From: Trileptium ribeirensis
Taxonomy: Eukaryota; Nematoda; Enoplea; Enoplida; Thoracostomopsidae
Length of the DNA stretch: 64,000 nt
Reading direction: 5' to 3'
Assembly (NCBI GenBank): GCA_030248225.1
Contig: JASANE010024996.1
Coordinates: forward strand, 1-64,000
The notes under the pieces are model-generated. The model searched no databases. It was not told the origin of the DNA and saw nothing but the letters and a program-made list of their open reading frames with translations. Shown piece after piece: positions 22,726-34,876 of this stretch (the first letter of the stretch is position 1; each line of letters opens with the position of its first letter). Position numbers and translations under genes: made by a program.

Positions 22726-23027
22726 GTAGGTATATTGACGAAGGTAGGTACAAAATTATTGGTGTATTACATATATCAAGAGTTCGTGAATTCTTGCTAA
22801 TATACAGTGTGGTGTTGCTGATGTTTTATAAATATATGTATATTAGCATCCTTGAGGGGACGCAGTTTAGTTTGTACACTGTTGGTCGAATGCAAAGATT
22901 AAGCGAACACGCAAGTAAACGTGTTTGTTTAAAGGCACACGCACGCAGCCGTACTTAAACGCACCGTGTGCAAACTGTGACGCAAATGCGTTCAAACATA
23001 CTCACACGCAAACTTGTTTAAACTGGG

Positions 23028-24300
23028 GAGGCTGTGGATAGGCCAGCCACTGAACAAAGACTTGCAACGAATTTTGTTATATTGGGTATATTGCAAAATG
23101 TGCTGCGCCACACAAACGCGTGCTAGTATATACTCAGAGTTTAAAGGCTTGGCCAAGAAAAAGTCCTTGTTGATATTTTTGGCCAACACCATGTGTTGAA
23201 TAACCTAACCAATTTTCACTGACGTTAGTTGTCAGGTAATTTTTTACTCCTTGGGTTTTGATCTAAACTTTTGTATTACCAGTTTAAAGCATCCGTTTCG
23301 AAAGGGGGTTGGAAGGGATTACCACCACCTAAGGTTCGGACCCCCGAGGCCTTCGCACCCCCCCCCGAAGCTAACGCACCGTCCATCCTAAATGCTCCAC
23401 ACTCTTCCCCCGCGTCGCACGCCCATGCGTGCGGAAATTGGCAAAAACAGGGTGACAAGTTGTAAGATTGCGAGGAAATAATGGTATATTAGGTAAATTT
23501 TTTCACAAATTGGCAAAATGGGGGAAATTTCAGTTCATAAAAGTTTCAAACATTTATGCCCTTGACGACATTCCTCCCCTCCGAGACTATTTACTCACCT
23601 CCTTAACACAACGGATTTTTCGGCGTTATTTTAGAGGGGGGAAGGGGGGCAACCCCAAGGATCGTCTCCCCCTCCCGGCGAGCTCCCCCGTAGACACCGA
23701 CCCCTACTTTTTCGCAAAAAGGACCCTTAAAATTTACGTTTTTTTTCAAAAAATTCACCCCTTAAGGGGTCACTAGAAAATTTAAAAATGGCTGAAAAAA
23801 TTATTAAATTGTAAAAACGGTAATATTTCAATTTAGAAATCTGTATAACGTAAGTCTGAAATACGTAACAATATATACACGCATATCGTAGGCTAAACGA
23901 TCAATTATTTTGGTCACCAAACCTAAAATATGCATGTATATATAAATATTATGGCCAAAACTGAAAAAACCAGCGCCTCAGAGGTATGTTGGGACACCTG
24001 AAAGAAAAAATATATTGTATTAATTTTTATAAAATTACTGACCCCTTAAGGGGCATGACCCCTAGTTCCCGAAGTGACCCCTTGCTACTGACCCCTTAGG
24101 GGTCAGTGAATTTTTCCGTTTACTGACTCCTATCTGTGAGGGCCTAAAATAACCCCGGTTTTTGACACATATAGTTTAAAATATTTGAACAAAGAGTTAT
24201 GACAGTGTGCACTTAAGTAGTGCAAAAACTTTCTAGAGTGTTGTGTTTCTTTATATTCTTTTACTTGAACGCTATTTTGCTGGCCTATCCACAACCTTCC
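23028..24300. mobile_element. Possible DNA element bounded by 22-bp inverted repeats
   Basis: Left, gaggctgtggataggccagc (about 23,029-23,048). Right, gctggcctatccacaacctt (about 24,277-24,298). These are reverse complements apart from about two bases. Inside are a GC-rich piece at 23,290-23,600 (related to 50,400-50,670) and several palindromes of type gaccccttaagggg, including perfect 10-bp arms of ACTGACCCCT at 24,087-24,107. No transposase was recognised. The right end also matches 39,808-39,840. Confidence 0.55.
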
Positions 24301-25044
24301 GAAAATTGGGAACTTCTTATGCCCCTATTTTAATTCTTCTCTCGGGACATATTTCTAAGTCTGGGGGTATAGCTTTTGCTTAAAAATGCTAAATATTTCC
24401 ATATTTTAATGTACATTTACGGTCATTAAAGCTAGTATAAGAAATGGTGGTAATTAATACTTAAAAACATTTTTATATATGGTAACATAAGTTTAGAGAC
24501 ATTAGAAATTTTGGATTTAGTTGAACATGGAAGCCTCGGTCATTATTGTCTATTTTTGATAACTAGATGCTACGATGTGACTGTTGGGTTGAAGGTCGCA
24601 GTTTAATTGTAAAAATGTAACAGCAAAATAAAAAATAGCTGGAGATAACAAAGTAATTATTAAAGTATAAAATAATATTCGAATCTTTAAATAGTAGTCG
24701 TGAAAGTTCGATGTTGAAGGTACATAAGAAATCGGCTGGTCCCAATAAAAAAGCCTATCAAGGGCTTCTAGCAACCGTCAATAAGCTTCAATTTTGACAA
24801 TTTTATGTATACGTAATTTTTGTGCTTCTTTCAGACACTTCAAAAAACCGACGCAGAAGCGGCGAGCGAATTAATGTTTTGTATGACCTAGGGTTTTCAG
24901 CCCAAGGGTTAAATTTCCTATCTTTTCACACTGTCTGATTACCTGTTTGCCTTGGTTAGCAGAACACTGGAAAATTTTCCCGCCCGACTACATTGTGGTT
25001 TGATATTAAAAAGTTATTCCCAATTATTGCTTTTTATATTAACA

Positions 25045-26330
25045 GAACGTAGTGGAGATTGTGTGTTGCAGAGGTGAAAGCTTTTAAATTCCGTCTGTGT
25101 GTGATCAGCCATAACTCGGGAACGACTTAACCGGTTTTCATGATATTGGGCTTATTGGAGCCGACATAGTCGATACCGTGTCGATCTCCTAGCGTTTTTG
25201 ATTTGGTTTCCGGTTCCAGGTCAAAATGTGGGTTTTTGCCCCATTTTAGCACCCTTCATGGAGGCAAGGTTACTTTTATCTTAACTTTCGATTTTTCTCT
25301 GGTTGGTTTTATTTCATAGTAAAATGATAAATGCCGATCTGCATTTTTGTTTTTCGATAAGGCTCTGGTGCTGGAGTTATGGAGTTTGAGGCACGGGCGT
25401 ATGGCGCCCTATGGTTCCTCGACCCAAAATTAGAAATTTTTTCTGACGTACTAGGCGGCTGAAAAGTTTCACTTCGTGGTTTTCGGGCGTGGGGAACTCA
25501 TTACCGGAGGTGGTTTTGCTGTATGATATATGGTTCCATGGATACAGGGGTATGGAGCCCCCATGGTTTGGGGTAGAGGTCAAAATCAGGGTTTTCACCC
25601 CATTTTAGTACCCTTGACGGAAGCAAGGCTATTTTTATCTAAACTTTTGAATTTTTACCTTGGTTGGTTTTATTTCATAGTAAAATGATAAATGCCGATG
25701 CGCATTTTTTGTTTTTCGATTAAGGATCCGGTTATGGGGTTTGAGGTACGGGGATATGGCACCCCAATGGTTCCTCGAACCAAAATTCGAAAAAATTTTC
25801 TGACGTCCTGGGCGGCTGAAAAGTTTCACTTGTTGTTTTTCGGGCATGGGAAACTCATTTGGTTCGGGTCAGAAGTTTTTACCTGACCAAAAAGTTTTTA
25901 TCCCATTTTAGGACCCTACACGGAAGCAAGGTTATTTTTATCTTAAGTTTCGAATTTTTTTCTTTGGTTGGTTTCATTTCATAGCGAAATGATAAATCCC
26001 GATACGCATTTCTTTGTTTTTCGATTAAGGCTCCGGTTCTGGAGCTATGGGGTTTGAGTTTCGGCACCCTCGCTGTTCCTCAACCCAAAATTCGAATATC
26101 TGTTTGACGTCCTGGGTGGCTGAAAAGTTTCATTTGAGGGTTTTCGGGCATTGAAAACTCATTGTCGGTTTTGGTTTATCTCTGCGACTCATAGTTCCAT
26201 GGTACTGGGGCATGGCTTCCCCATGATTCCTAGCCCAAAATTCCTAATTTTATTGCGAACCCGGGGAGGCAGATAGCTTGCACTTGGGGGTTTTCGGGCA
26301 TTGAAAACTTATTGCCGGTGTTAGTTTTGT
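25045..26330 (+). repeat. Repeat family 2 with tandem 300-360-bp units
   Basis: The head (gtggagattgtgtgttgcag, ccataactcg, ttaaccggttttcatgat) matches 63,176-63,290. Tandem units follow, with the cattttag-ac/ta/ga-ccc landmark at 25,242, 25,601 and 25,904 (periods 359 and 303). Each unit also has ggaagcaaggtta, gtaaaatgataaatgccgat, ttcctcgacccaaaatt and ggctgaaaagtttcact phrases. A shorter fourth, diverged set ends near 26,330. The ORFs inside on both strands repeat with the units and are not genes. Confidence 0.8.
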
Positions 26331-26613
26331 TCTAACTTGTGTGGTATTGTGTTATATCCACATATAACAATTCGACGTATAGTATCTAGGGCTGATTAAC
26401 TGAGCACGCAAAAGGCGTGGATGTACGTATGCTTCACTATGTTCTGCAATCTCGATAGAGTTATTAGTTTTATATGGCTTAAGGGGACTTCTGACTGTCG
26501 TGTTGCTCAAACATATCAAAGCATAGTGTCTTTCACATTAAAGTAAACTCTGTATTTGTGCTCATAGTGCTAGTAACAGCATATTTATAACTGTGTGTTA
26601 TTAACTTTTATAG

Positions 26614-26912
26614 GCAAAAATGGGTTTGTTTGGATTTCGCCGTTTCCGCATTCGTCTGATTCCGATACAGACTGTGGTGGTTTTGTGCAAGATCTTTCCG
26701 AAGTCCCAAAGGCTGACCGCCGTACTGTCGCACGTCTTCGCAATGTTATAATTTTGCTCTCTTCACACAGCTGCATGCTCGACGATACATCGATCACTGC
26801 TGCATACGAAGTTTCCGAGTCGTATGGGATTGCTGACCTGAACTCGCCGCAAACTGCTGCGGAAGTGGTTGCGACCACGCGTGCAAAATTGGCACTAGAG
26901 TATACACAATAG
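26614..26912 (+). CDS. EXOSC2: EXOSC2 exon 4: KH domain and C-terminus
   Basis: Starts with GC completing Gly, then KNGFVWISPFP (the GNNGFIW-type KH signature), GGFVQDLSEVPKADRRTVARLRNVI and the helical C-terminus ending in TAG at 26,910-26,912. The acidic DSDTD insert after the KH signature takes the place of the acidic loop in vertebrate EXOSC2. No canonical AATAAA was noticed close downstream. Confidence 0.95.
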
Positions 26913-28314
26913 CACTGAGTTTCGTTATGTAATTTGTTTTGTTGTTTTTGGGAGGTGCCATTGTGGAGTTAGGTAACGGTGAATACAATTTATCTTATGC
27001 ATTTTGAAAATGAATGTAACGTTTCATGTGTAGCATTTACCACTTGATTGTGGTATATAGATAGCATGATTATCGTTTTAAAGCAACTGAATCCTAAGTG
27101 TTAGCGAAGAATTCTTACATTTTACGTGGTTAAATTTTGAACTGTCAGTTGCGCATATTTTTGTGGAATTCATAATTAAAATTTGCAACGTCCCTTGAAA
27201 TCTTGGTTCTAAGTTAAGGTCAAGACGGATTACAACTCCACCCCGTAAAAGTGGGCCGAAGGGAGTTGAGCTGTGTATTACTCGGGCCTGACAATAATCA
27301 CGTTTTTCGCTGACAAAACAATTCTCGACAATGAATGGATATTTAAGTCAAATCAGGTTGATTTTGTAAAGTTTTTGTAAAACTCTACATAAAGTGTTTG
27401 TACAAGATTACCCTTGGATGCCTGATTATATCCCGAAGGGCGGTTTTAAAACGGCTCATCAGGCCCGAATCATATCGAAACGGTCGTATCTCCATAACCA
27501 ATGAAAATAAGAATAAGAAAATTTGGGCCTTGGTTTCATTTTCTGAGCGAGAAAAGTTTTATGCAGCTGTATGTATGATACGTTATCGAGGATGTTTACC
27601 TATGTTATAGGATTAGATAAAGACTTTTATAATGAGACCATGCGACCGAAAATCCACGAATGCGACCATTTCTCCATAACCAATGAAAATAAATAGGTTT
27701 TCTTGGGCTAATTCAGTACACTGAGATAAGCTCTATAATCAGTCTGATCTAGTATTATTTTGGTGGTTACATGAATGAGTTTTAGGATGGTCCCAGGAGG
27801 CAATGGAAAAATGTGGAGTATTTTGAGCTAAGTTTGTAAAGCGGGGGAAATGCTGTGCAATGGCATATCATGCATGAGGTGGGAACCTGTGTTGTAGAAT
27901 ACTGTCAAAATTCAAACACTAGGCTTCGACAAGTCCTTAGTTTGTACTAAATGCTTCATTGAGGCCGTTGTATCAGCAATGTCCGATTAGTTTTGTATTG
28001 CAAGATATGTACGCCATTTTATAGTCCTTATAAGGCGGAACTGGGATTAGGTAGATAGTATACGTACATACTATACCGCTACATAATTATTGCATTTGGG
28101 TGTAGATTCTTTGCAGTATCAATTTGATAGGTATATGTCGACTTTCTTTACGATAATAGCAACATTATATGTCCATTTTGTGAAAAAAAAACAGTTTTCG
28201 CTCTTTAACAACGTTTGTGAAGCGGATAAGTACATATTTATTACGCCTGATGACTTAATGCCCCTGAAATTTTATCGCGCAGACATTGCCTCTCTATAGA
28301 ATGGCAGAATAATT
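26913..28314. other. Intergenic stretch downstream of EXOSC2
   Basis: AT-rich. Short phrases such as ctccataaccaatgaaaata recur (near 27,490 and 27,670), so a small tandem or duplicated repeat is present between about 27,390 and 27,730. No conserved gene was recognised; ORFs at 27,398 and 28,090 lack family features. Confidence 0.4.
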
Positions 28315-28772
28315 GGGTCTTTTTCTTTAGCAACACCCCTTCAGCCCAAATTTGTTTAGTTTTGAAGATACATAGCTGATTTTGGTACCAATCGGATCAG
28401 CTGGATGAGGCTGTTTACAAAATACTTATTTTATCCACATCCCTGACCATTTTTTGAGTTCCACTAGTCTTTTTTCTTCTGAATATGGGCCCTCATAACT
28501 TTCTAAAGGTGCCGCAGATTTCAATAAACTACACACCATCATATTTCTCTCATCAAGCAGGATTGAACGGTACCCAACGTGATTATATTCCGAAGAAAAG
28601 AATTTTTGGGTTCTCAAAGGGGACCTTAAAAATTGGAAAAACAATTTTAAGGATATGGGTATAATGAGTATTTTCTGAACTGTCTCATCGAGCTGAATCG
28701 ATTGGTACCAAAATCAGCTCTGTATGCTCGAAATTGACCAAATTCGGGCTGGGAGCCTAAAAAGAAAGACCC
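28315..28772. repeat. Large imperfect palindrome (foldback element)
   Basis: The left arm (28,315 to about 28,442) and right arm (about 28,649 to 28,772) are reverse complements over about 125 bp with modest mismatches. The best block is gctgattttggtaccaatcg near 28,376-28,395 against cgattggtaccaaaatcagc near 28,698-28,717. Weaker complementarity continues inward, so the whole 458 bp can fold. No coding content. It fits a foldback MITE. Confidence 0.75.
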
Positions 28773-29584
28773 TTTTCTTTATCGTTAAGAAAGTATTGTT
28801 TATTCTCGAAGTAGATTCAGGAACACTAGCAGATTGTAGACATGTCGGGTAACTGAAAATTTGTACAATGTACATCCATTCGTTACTATGTTTTATTGAT
28901 GATAGCAGTGTAATTAAGGCTAATTTTGCCGTGAAAGGTAGTGGTATATATAATCTCATCCACTCAACAAGCCACGATATGTGTTGAGCCTTTTTATTTG
29001 TCTCACCACACATCCATCTTCCCTTAAGCTATAGTTGGGGAAAGTTGGTTTCTCAGTAATCTGTTTCACAATAAACTTATAATAGGTATATATTGCAATA
29101 ATATTTTCCAATTGAATTACATTATATACATACTATTGATGCGCCTGGATATTCGTATATCGATATTACCCGGGACGTCCGGACATACTGATATTGCATC
29201 CCGTAAATAATAGCAAGATTTAGATATTGCGGCCTTATTCTAGGTGTACAAGTAAATTTCGGGGCGTCGTTGCAAATAAATTTCTGGTGTTATTTTGGAA
29301 AGCTATGTATATATTATAGTTTCGTGACATTTTTCTGGTTTCTGGTAGCATAATCACATCTGACTGCACGTTTGCGGTTATTTTGTTTGAAGTAGCTTGT
29401 CGATTAGATTTTATGTCTTGAACCAAAATCAATATTTACAACAACGTTTGTTTTGGGACTTCTTGCTCTAACTGTACAAAGGCATACTAAAATCGTATTA
29501 GTTTTTAATAGTTTCTAGTAAATTTTTTTCTGATGTATGTATTTGTTGGAGTTGTAAAGTTGTGTTACAGCGTTTATCGTTTTC
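28773..29584. other. AT-rich stretch, nothing recognised
   Basis: No conserved ORF, RNA gene or repeat landmark was seen. Minus-strand ORFs at 28,714-29,013 and 29,235-29,432 have no family features; the first partly overlaps the palindrome. Confidence 0.35.
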
Positions 29585-30040
29585 TGGCTTTATGGCCCAT
29601 GTCAACTTTAAGGGCCCGACGTGATAACGTTAGACAAAGAACAGCTTAGACCGGGGGGTTCGAGGGACGGCATCCCTACTTAGCCTTAGGACTAGTACAT
29701 GGTTCATATAAGGACCTTGTCTTAAGACTAATACTAAGGTTTAGGCTTAGTATATCGAGAAAAGCATGGCGTGCGTTATACTTCGTGTCCTGAAGTTGGC
29801 AAGGGCCTCTTTTTTGAATTTCGGAATACTGCAAATGTAAGAGTATGAATTCGGTTTGAGTCACTGGAGTGTTTGTATATATGATTAGCGGGATTTTCAT
29901 TTCTGAAAGTATATTGTTTTTTATTTTAGCTAATGTCACTTTTAGGGGCGGAATTGAATTTGTGCCATGCTGTTCTTGATATATTAAGCCTTAGTCTGGC
30001 TAAAGTCACTATATTACACATATACTAAGCTTAAGCAAAG
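29585..30040 (+). mobile_element. Repeat family 4 (MITE-like), copy 2, with a reversed half
   Basis: The forward landmarks are gataacgttagacaaagaacagcttag (29,621-29,648), ggggttcgaggg, ggttcatataaggacc and gcttagtatatcgag (to about 29,760). From about 29,965 to 30,040 the reversed phrases catgctgttcttgatatattaagc and atactaagcttaag appear. The locus therefore holds a forward copy and part of an opposed copy, about 200 bp apart. Confidence 0.65.
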
Positions 30041-30439
30041 GGTCTGTTTTGATTGTTTGTAAACGCTATTTTGATGTTTTTTCAATAGTAAAGCACAAGC
30101 AAAAATTAACCACGAACCATGTTCTTATGTGTGTGTTCAAGAATACATGACAAGCTCGTCGATCATCACATTTGTTTCAACACAGGAAATTTACTGGAAT
30201 ATCGCGAATACATATCTGTAACAATTGGTTTTACTGAAATCATAAAAATTTGATGCAAACACTTGGGAACGAGCTTTCCTTGCCGCTACGCAGATTTGTA
30301 AATATGTGTAATTCAATACATATGTTTTTGGTAAGAATGGTATTGAGTGATGAAATATGCTGCATGAATGATATATCTGGATTCTGTATTATGCAGTGGC
30401 CAAGGTTTTGCAATATTAAGTGTCTCTATAATAACGGGA

Positions 30440-32330
30440 CGCAGCCGCATGGCGCAACTTCCTAACACAATGCCCATACGACCCCGGTTATCGTAAGCTC
30501 AAGGGTGGAAGGTGAGTTTCAATATTTCAACCCTATTCTAGGTCAGACCCAAGAAGCTACGGCAATTGGCAGGCCGCAGGCGCGCTTCACGGGGTGTGTT
30601 CGGACCCCGCCCGATTGGTTGCGCACATGTCTAGTTCTGGCATGACTACTGAGGTCCCCCAGGGAGGCTAGCACCGACACTTGCTCACAGGTCATGATGC
30701 TGGGCCGTCGTTCCCTATCCTAGTCTCATCGGAAGTTGTTTAATTCAATTTATTTGCGTGTTGATTGGAATGAGTTTCGAAAAGTGCCTTTGGAAATTGA
30801 AGTCCCACTTGTCTCGAGTAAGGCTGGACGTCGTGATCTTTTTCTAGAACGTTGTAGCCTGTGTGGCCCACACAGGGTTCCGATGAACTCTGAGAGTTTA
30901 ATGTCGGACGTTCTACGGCGTGGCCTGCTTTCCTTAACGAATCCAAGCTTGAAAGCAATAATTTGACTATAAAATTTATGTACGTTTTGGAGCGTGACAT
31001 GGTAACAAGGTTCCTGAGGAATTTTTTCAGTTGAAAGGGTCAAAAATTTTGCTTTTCGATGCCATTTCCTCGAGCTCCAGTAATCAAGCAACATTAGCAG
31101 AAGACCGTGCTCGTCAGTGTTTGGGACATTCTCGTCCGCAAGCCATGGCGGGCCGGTTCGACTCCTCCAAGCGGACGAATTCCTGGTACTCCTAGTGCCT
31201 CGGTATTGATTAACACGGTACTCGTTGATATCTATACAAAGTTTATTCAATGATTTAATAGTTACGTTTGGCGACGAGTGTCCTCGGTCGGTTAGCAATG
31301 CGGGCTACTATCCTAATCGTATTGGGAACGCTCACACTGACTCGCTGCGGCCGCATGGGTTCGGTAAACGACGGGGAATGGGGTGTCGAGACGAGGCGGC
31401 GGGGCGGAGCATGCAGATACCCGCGTGTTCGAGGACTAGGGGCAGTTGTCTTTGCTCACGCTCAATTTTAGCGACTCTCCTCAGCTATGGAGCGCGAAAA
31501 GCAAGGACTCTAGAGTGCTTCGAAGAATTCTCCTTTACGGTGCGCAACTCTACATCATGAGTCGTTGCGTGCGGAGAGCGACGAGTGACAAGGCGAACGA
31601 AACACAGTGCGACAGAGTTTGGCCAGGCAAGTCCTATGTTAGCAACACAAAATCAAAGTTCCCTCGAGGCTCGATACAAAGCTGGCTATGGGGCGCTCCA
31701 GTGTGTCACTAAGCGTTTATTCTACAGGCTTTACACGTCTGGTCGCCTTGGAGTTTCGCGGCGCTGGCGACTACTAGGGCTCAACTTCGACAAGCGACAC
31801 GACTGACCGAGGGCGGTGCACGTGGCATCCGTGGGGCCAATGCTTTCTACGCTATCATGCGTCCGATAGACGGGGAAGGTGGGGGCATATGAGGACGGCG
31901 TTCGGATATCGCCCTCACGGACTAGCCTGGTTGCTCAGTTTGTTTCGATACTTTTGCCAATTTCATGTGGTTTTGTTGTGGAGGCGCGATCTACGGGCGC
32001 TTCAGCCCCGTCGGCTCGTTTCGTAAGTTTATTCTCTCTGGTGTGGGGTCGTTTTAGGACAGTGGGGCACGAGGCAGCGCCTCTTTTGGTTGATGTTTAT
32101 TTTCTTTGTTTCTCTCTGTCTCCTCTGTTCCTCTTGTCGTTCTTTTCTTTTGTCCTTTCCCTACCGCTTATCCTATTGCCTTAGTGTGCCGCGTACGCTG
32201 CGGTTGTATAGTGCCTCGACTGCACCGTCGAAATCGTGCAGTCGAGTTATCATCGACATAATCGTCGATGCTCCTAAGTGTCCGTGGTCGAGTGGATATA
32301 ACTGATGATTCTGCAGCGGGCCTAAACTCA
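30440..32330. other. GC-rich tract with many overlapping ORFs, function unknown
   Basis: Composition changes sharply to GC-rich, with ORFs open on both strands: 30,736-30,966 and 31,225-31,806 plus; 30,750-31,298 minus, 182 residues. None shows a recognised domain or clear splice structure. Overlapping ORFs on both strands are what GC-rich non-coding DNA gives. The tract could be the worn end of a retroelement or a CpG-rich regulatory region; I could not decide. The perfect palindrome-like core gtcgaaatcgtgcagtcgag near 32,228 is minor. Confidence 0.35.
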
Positions 32331-34721
32331 CCGTGCAGGATCGAATCTGAAAACTGGAAAACGAAAAAAAAGAGGGAAAGAGAAAAAGCCAAATCGGGGC
32401 ATACATAGTACATAGCCTATTAACGGGCAACCAGGGATAAAGCAAAAACAAGGCTAAACTCAGCGATCAACTCACTCTGAAGGAAAATGGGGTTTTGCAC
32501 TTGCTCGACTTGAGGTAAAAACGGCTAGAGCGAGGGGATAGTTTTCTTTATTGGATTTATGATATTATAATTTTTCTTGGAAGGCGGGAGCACATGAACG
32601 CGCGTCCCGTCGGGGACGGGGTGGTCTCCTAGCACCAATCCGGTCAGTCGTTCAAGGGATCTCCATGTCTATTTCGAATGTCTGCCAAGCTTGCCGGCAC
32701 AAGTGCAATGGTTCCAGACCTTTTAATAATAAGTGGTCCAACCATCGCTACGAAACATATAACTTATTATAATACCCGGTTAATGGTTTTCTGTCAGTGT
32801 GTCGATAGCCACGGTTACAATATTGTCAAGAGGCTTAACCGAGTTACGCCCTTTGGCAATGTTAACAGTGTACAGTTTCACAGCGTGTGCATTTAGAAAA
32901 TCTATTCATTGTACGCTCAATATTAAAAACTGAGTTACTTCCATTTGCAGATATCGTGTTCAAAAGACGGCCGTTCATTTTACATAATAATGTCGCTTAC
33001 GGCAAATGCAATGAGATATGCCCCTTGGCATTTTTACGAACGTATAGTACTTATAACTATAGACTAATATCGTGGCCAGACCCGGCGAGATGTCTAGCCA
33101 CGGAGTACTTATAACTTGTTCAATCTTTTGCATCCCCAAATTTTCTTAGCTTGCTTGGATAAACAAAATCTTGGGGCTTCCTAGAGCCCAACGGAGGCTA
33201 GTCCTCCGTTCCTAATCTTCTCGTCTGTTCGAGCTCAAGCACGACATGAGCGTTGAACAGTTAACTAAGCTGTAAATTTGTAAACCATAACTATGAATAG
33301 CAAAACAAGTCCCTACTGTTTCAGCTCGGACGCCGAAATCATGAAAATACACTCGTAACAGTCCGGAACGGTCCGGTTACATCTCAAGCTTGGGAAGTCT
33401 GTGTAAATGAAATAATAAATATGGTTTTGATTATAGCGTCAGGACTTTGGCCGGCTTTCCGAGCTGACAAAAATCATAGTATTAGTTGGAGTACTAAATC
33501 GTTGTGTAATGATCGAGAACCACATGCTCGGCAGAGTAGTGTCTTAATACTAAGTAAGGCTTGATAATGAAGATCTGTTGATTAGGTTGACACTTGGATA
33601 TGCTCGCATACGTCTACTTAGGTTACGATGGCAATGTGTTCGTTTTTCGGCAAGGTACATTTACGCCTAGGATGTCTGGCCACAAGTCACATTTGGGGGC
33701 TAAAGTTTTTCGGTCATGGTTTCCTGATTTCTGTGTGTCGCATTAAACATTGCGAATGCTGCTAAAATTTATTTGTGATCAGGTTGAAATCCGATGACAT
33801 CGTATGAAGATAAATACTCTCTTATGCCTACCGTCGTAAACATTGGTCATCAGTAATTTGGTTTAACCGTATCATTAAGCTGAACACCCTAATTCATTCA
33901 GCATTTATAGCAAATTATTCCAAATTGGGCTGTTTTTTGGATGACTCATTGAATTGCTGATAAAGGTACCTTCTGATTATCGTTATACAGTGAATTTCTA
34001 TGCAATATTTTTGTTAGGATTTAACTACACCTTAGGCAGCAGTTGAAAATGTATAGTTGTCGTACATTCAGTAGTGCGACAATAATACAACTGCTGAGAA
34101 GGATGCACATTTTGTACCGAGTGTCATAAAGCTTTTAGGCTAGTGATTATTAAGCTAAATGCTCCGAACCTGTAACCGATCTTTATAATTTAATATCAAT
34201 ATTTAGCTATATTCGAAAAAATAATTGTCATGTGTACAAAATACTGGAAAAACTTTCTGGGCTTCTCTATGAAAGATGAAGAAATGGCCGAGATTAAGTA
34301 TCCAAGTAAGTTTAGTGTACTGTAGGATAGTTAAGTACATACTATGCTGGTGAAGACGAGAGTTCTATTTGCTGAACAGACGAGTCCACTGGCTGAGTTT
34401 CGCTTCCGGTGTAGAAAAAATAAGTATGTGAAATTATGCTTGGTGGGCATGCCGTATTAGATATTCTTGCGACATTACCGTTTGTGGAGCAATGTCGTTT
34501 GAAAGCCTTGTAAAATTACTAGTTGTAGACGGATTTATTATGTATATATATATATATATCTATAGCCCACGCGTATTTTTCTGTACGACTAAACATCGCC
34601 ACATTTCTCTTTGCGAGTTATTCTTATATAGCTAAAATATGCCAGTTATTCTTATGTAGCTAAAAAGCCGTGCATTTTTATTGTATACTGACTAGGAATC
34701 TGCTATTTCCACGTTTTACAG
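32331..34721. other. Intergenic stretch, nothing recognised
   Basis: Mixed composition, falling back to AT-rich. Contains a short (TA)n run near 34,543-34,560. ORFs at 32,678 and 32,887 lack family features. No splice-bounded conserved segment was found. Confidence 0.4.
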
Positions 34722-34876
34722 TCTCCCTAGCTCGACCTGGTGTAAACCGAATTTCTGCCCCCCATGTGCCGTACAGTTCTATCTGGGGCCCACAGGAGGG
34801 TTCCTCTATGTACTTCGGAGGTAGCTGGGCAAAGCCAGGCAAGCATAACTTTGTATTTTTGAGCTCAACCGTTTAA
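34722..34876 (+). CDS. Exon-like ORF, possible last exon, product unknown
   Basis: Not recognised. A good acceptor (cgttttacag) precedes an open stretch of 50 codons ending in TAA at 34,874-34,876. It reads SLARPGVNRISAPHVPYSSIW, then GPQEGSSMYFGGSWAKPGKHN. The composition is clearly more GC-rich and codon-balanced than the flanks, and the Gly/Pro/Trp/Tyr-rich make-up is unlike random AT-rich translation. No partner exon was identified upstream. It could be a captured or transposon-derived fragment. Confidence 0.3.

Larger units (their letters stand above)
22726..26613 (+). other. EXOSC2 intron 3, hosting two repeat structures
   Basis: A 3.9-kb GT-AG intron (donor gtaggt, acceptor cttttatag). 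It contains an inverted-repeat-bounded element at about 23,028-24,300 and the family-2 tandem array at 25,045-26,330. The segment 24,300-25,040 is AT-rich, with a match to 39,808-40,030 at its left end. A splice-like segment at 24,836-24,935 is not used by EXOSC2. Confidence 0.9.

Noticed and set aside
25377..26067. Several 62-73-residue ORFs on both strands at 25.4-26.1 kb
   Set aside because: They recur with each tandem repeat unit and differ by frameshifts, so they are by-products of the repeat.
29646..29660. ggttcgag phrase as a tRNA T-loop or SINE box
   Set aside because: It is part of the MITE-like family 4 consensus and is not conserved in the other copies as a T-loop (ggttcgggg, gtttcgggg).
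31140..31172. GGTTCGACTCC phrase resembling a tRNA T-arm
   Set aside because: The flanking stem does not pair properly and no acceptor stem, D-arm or anticodon arm could be built around it.
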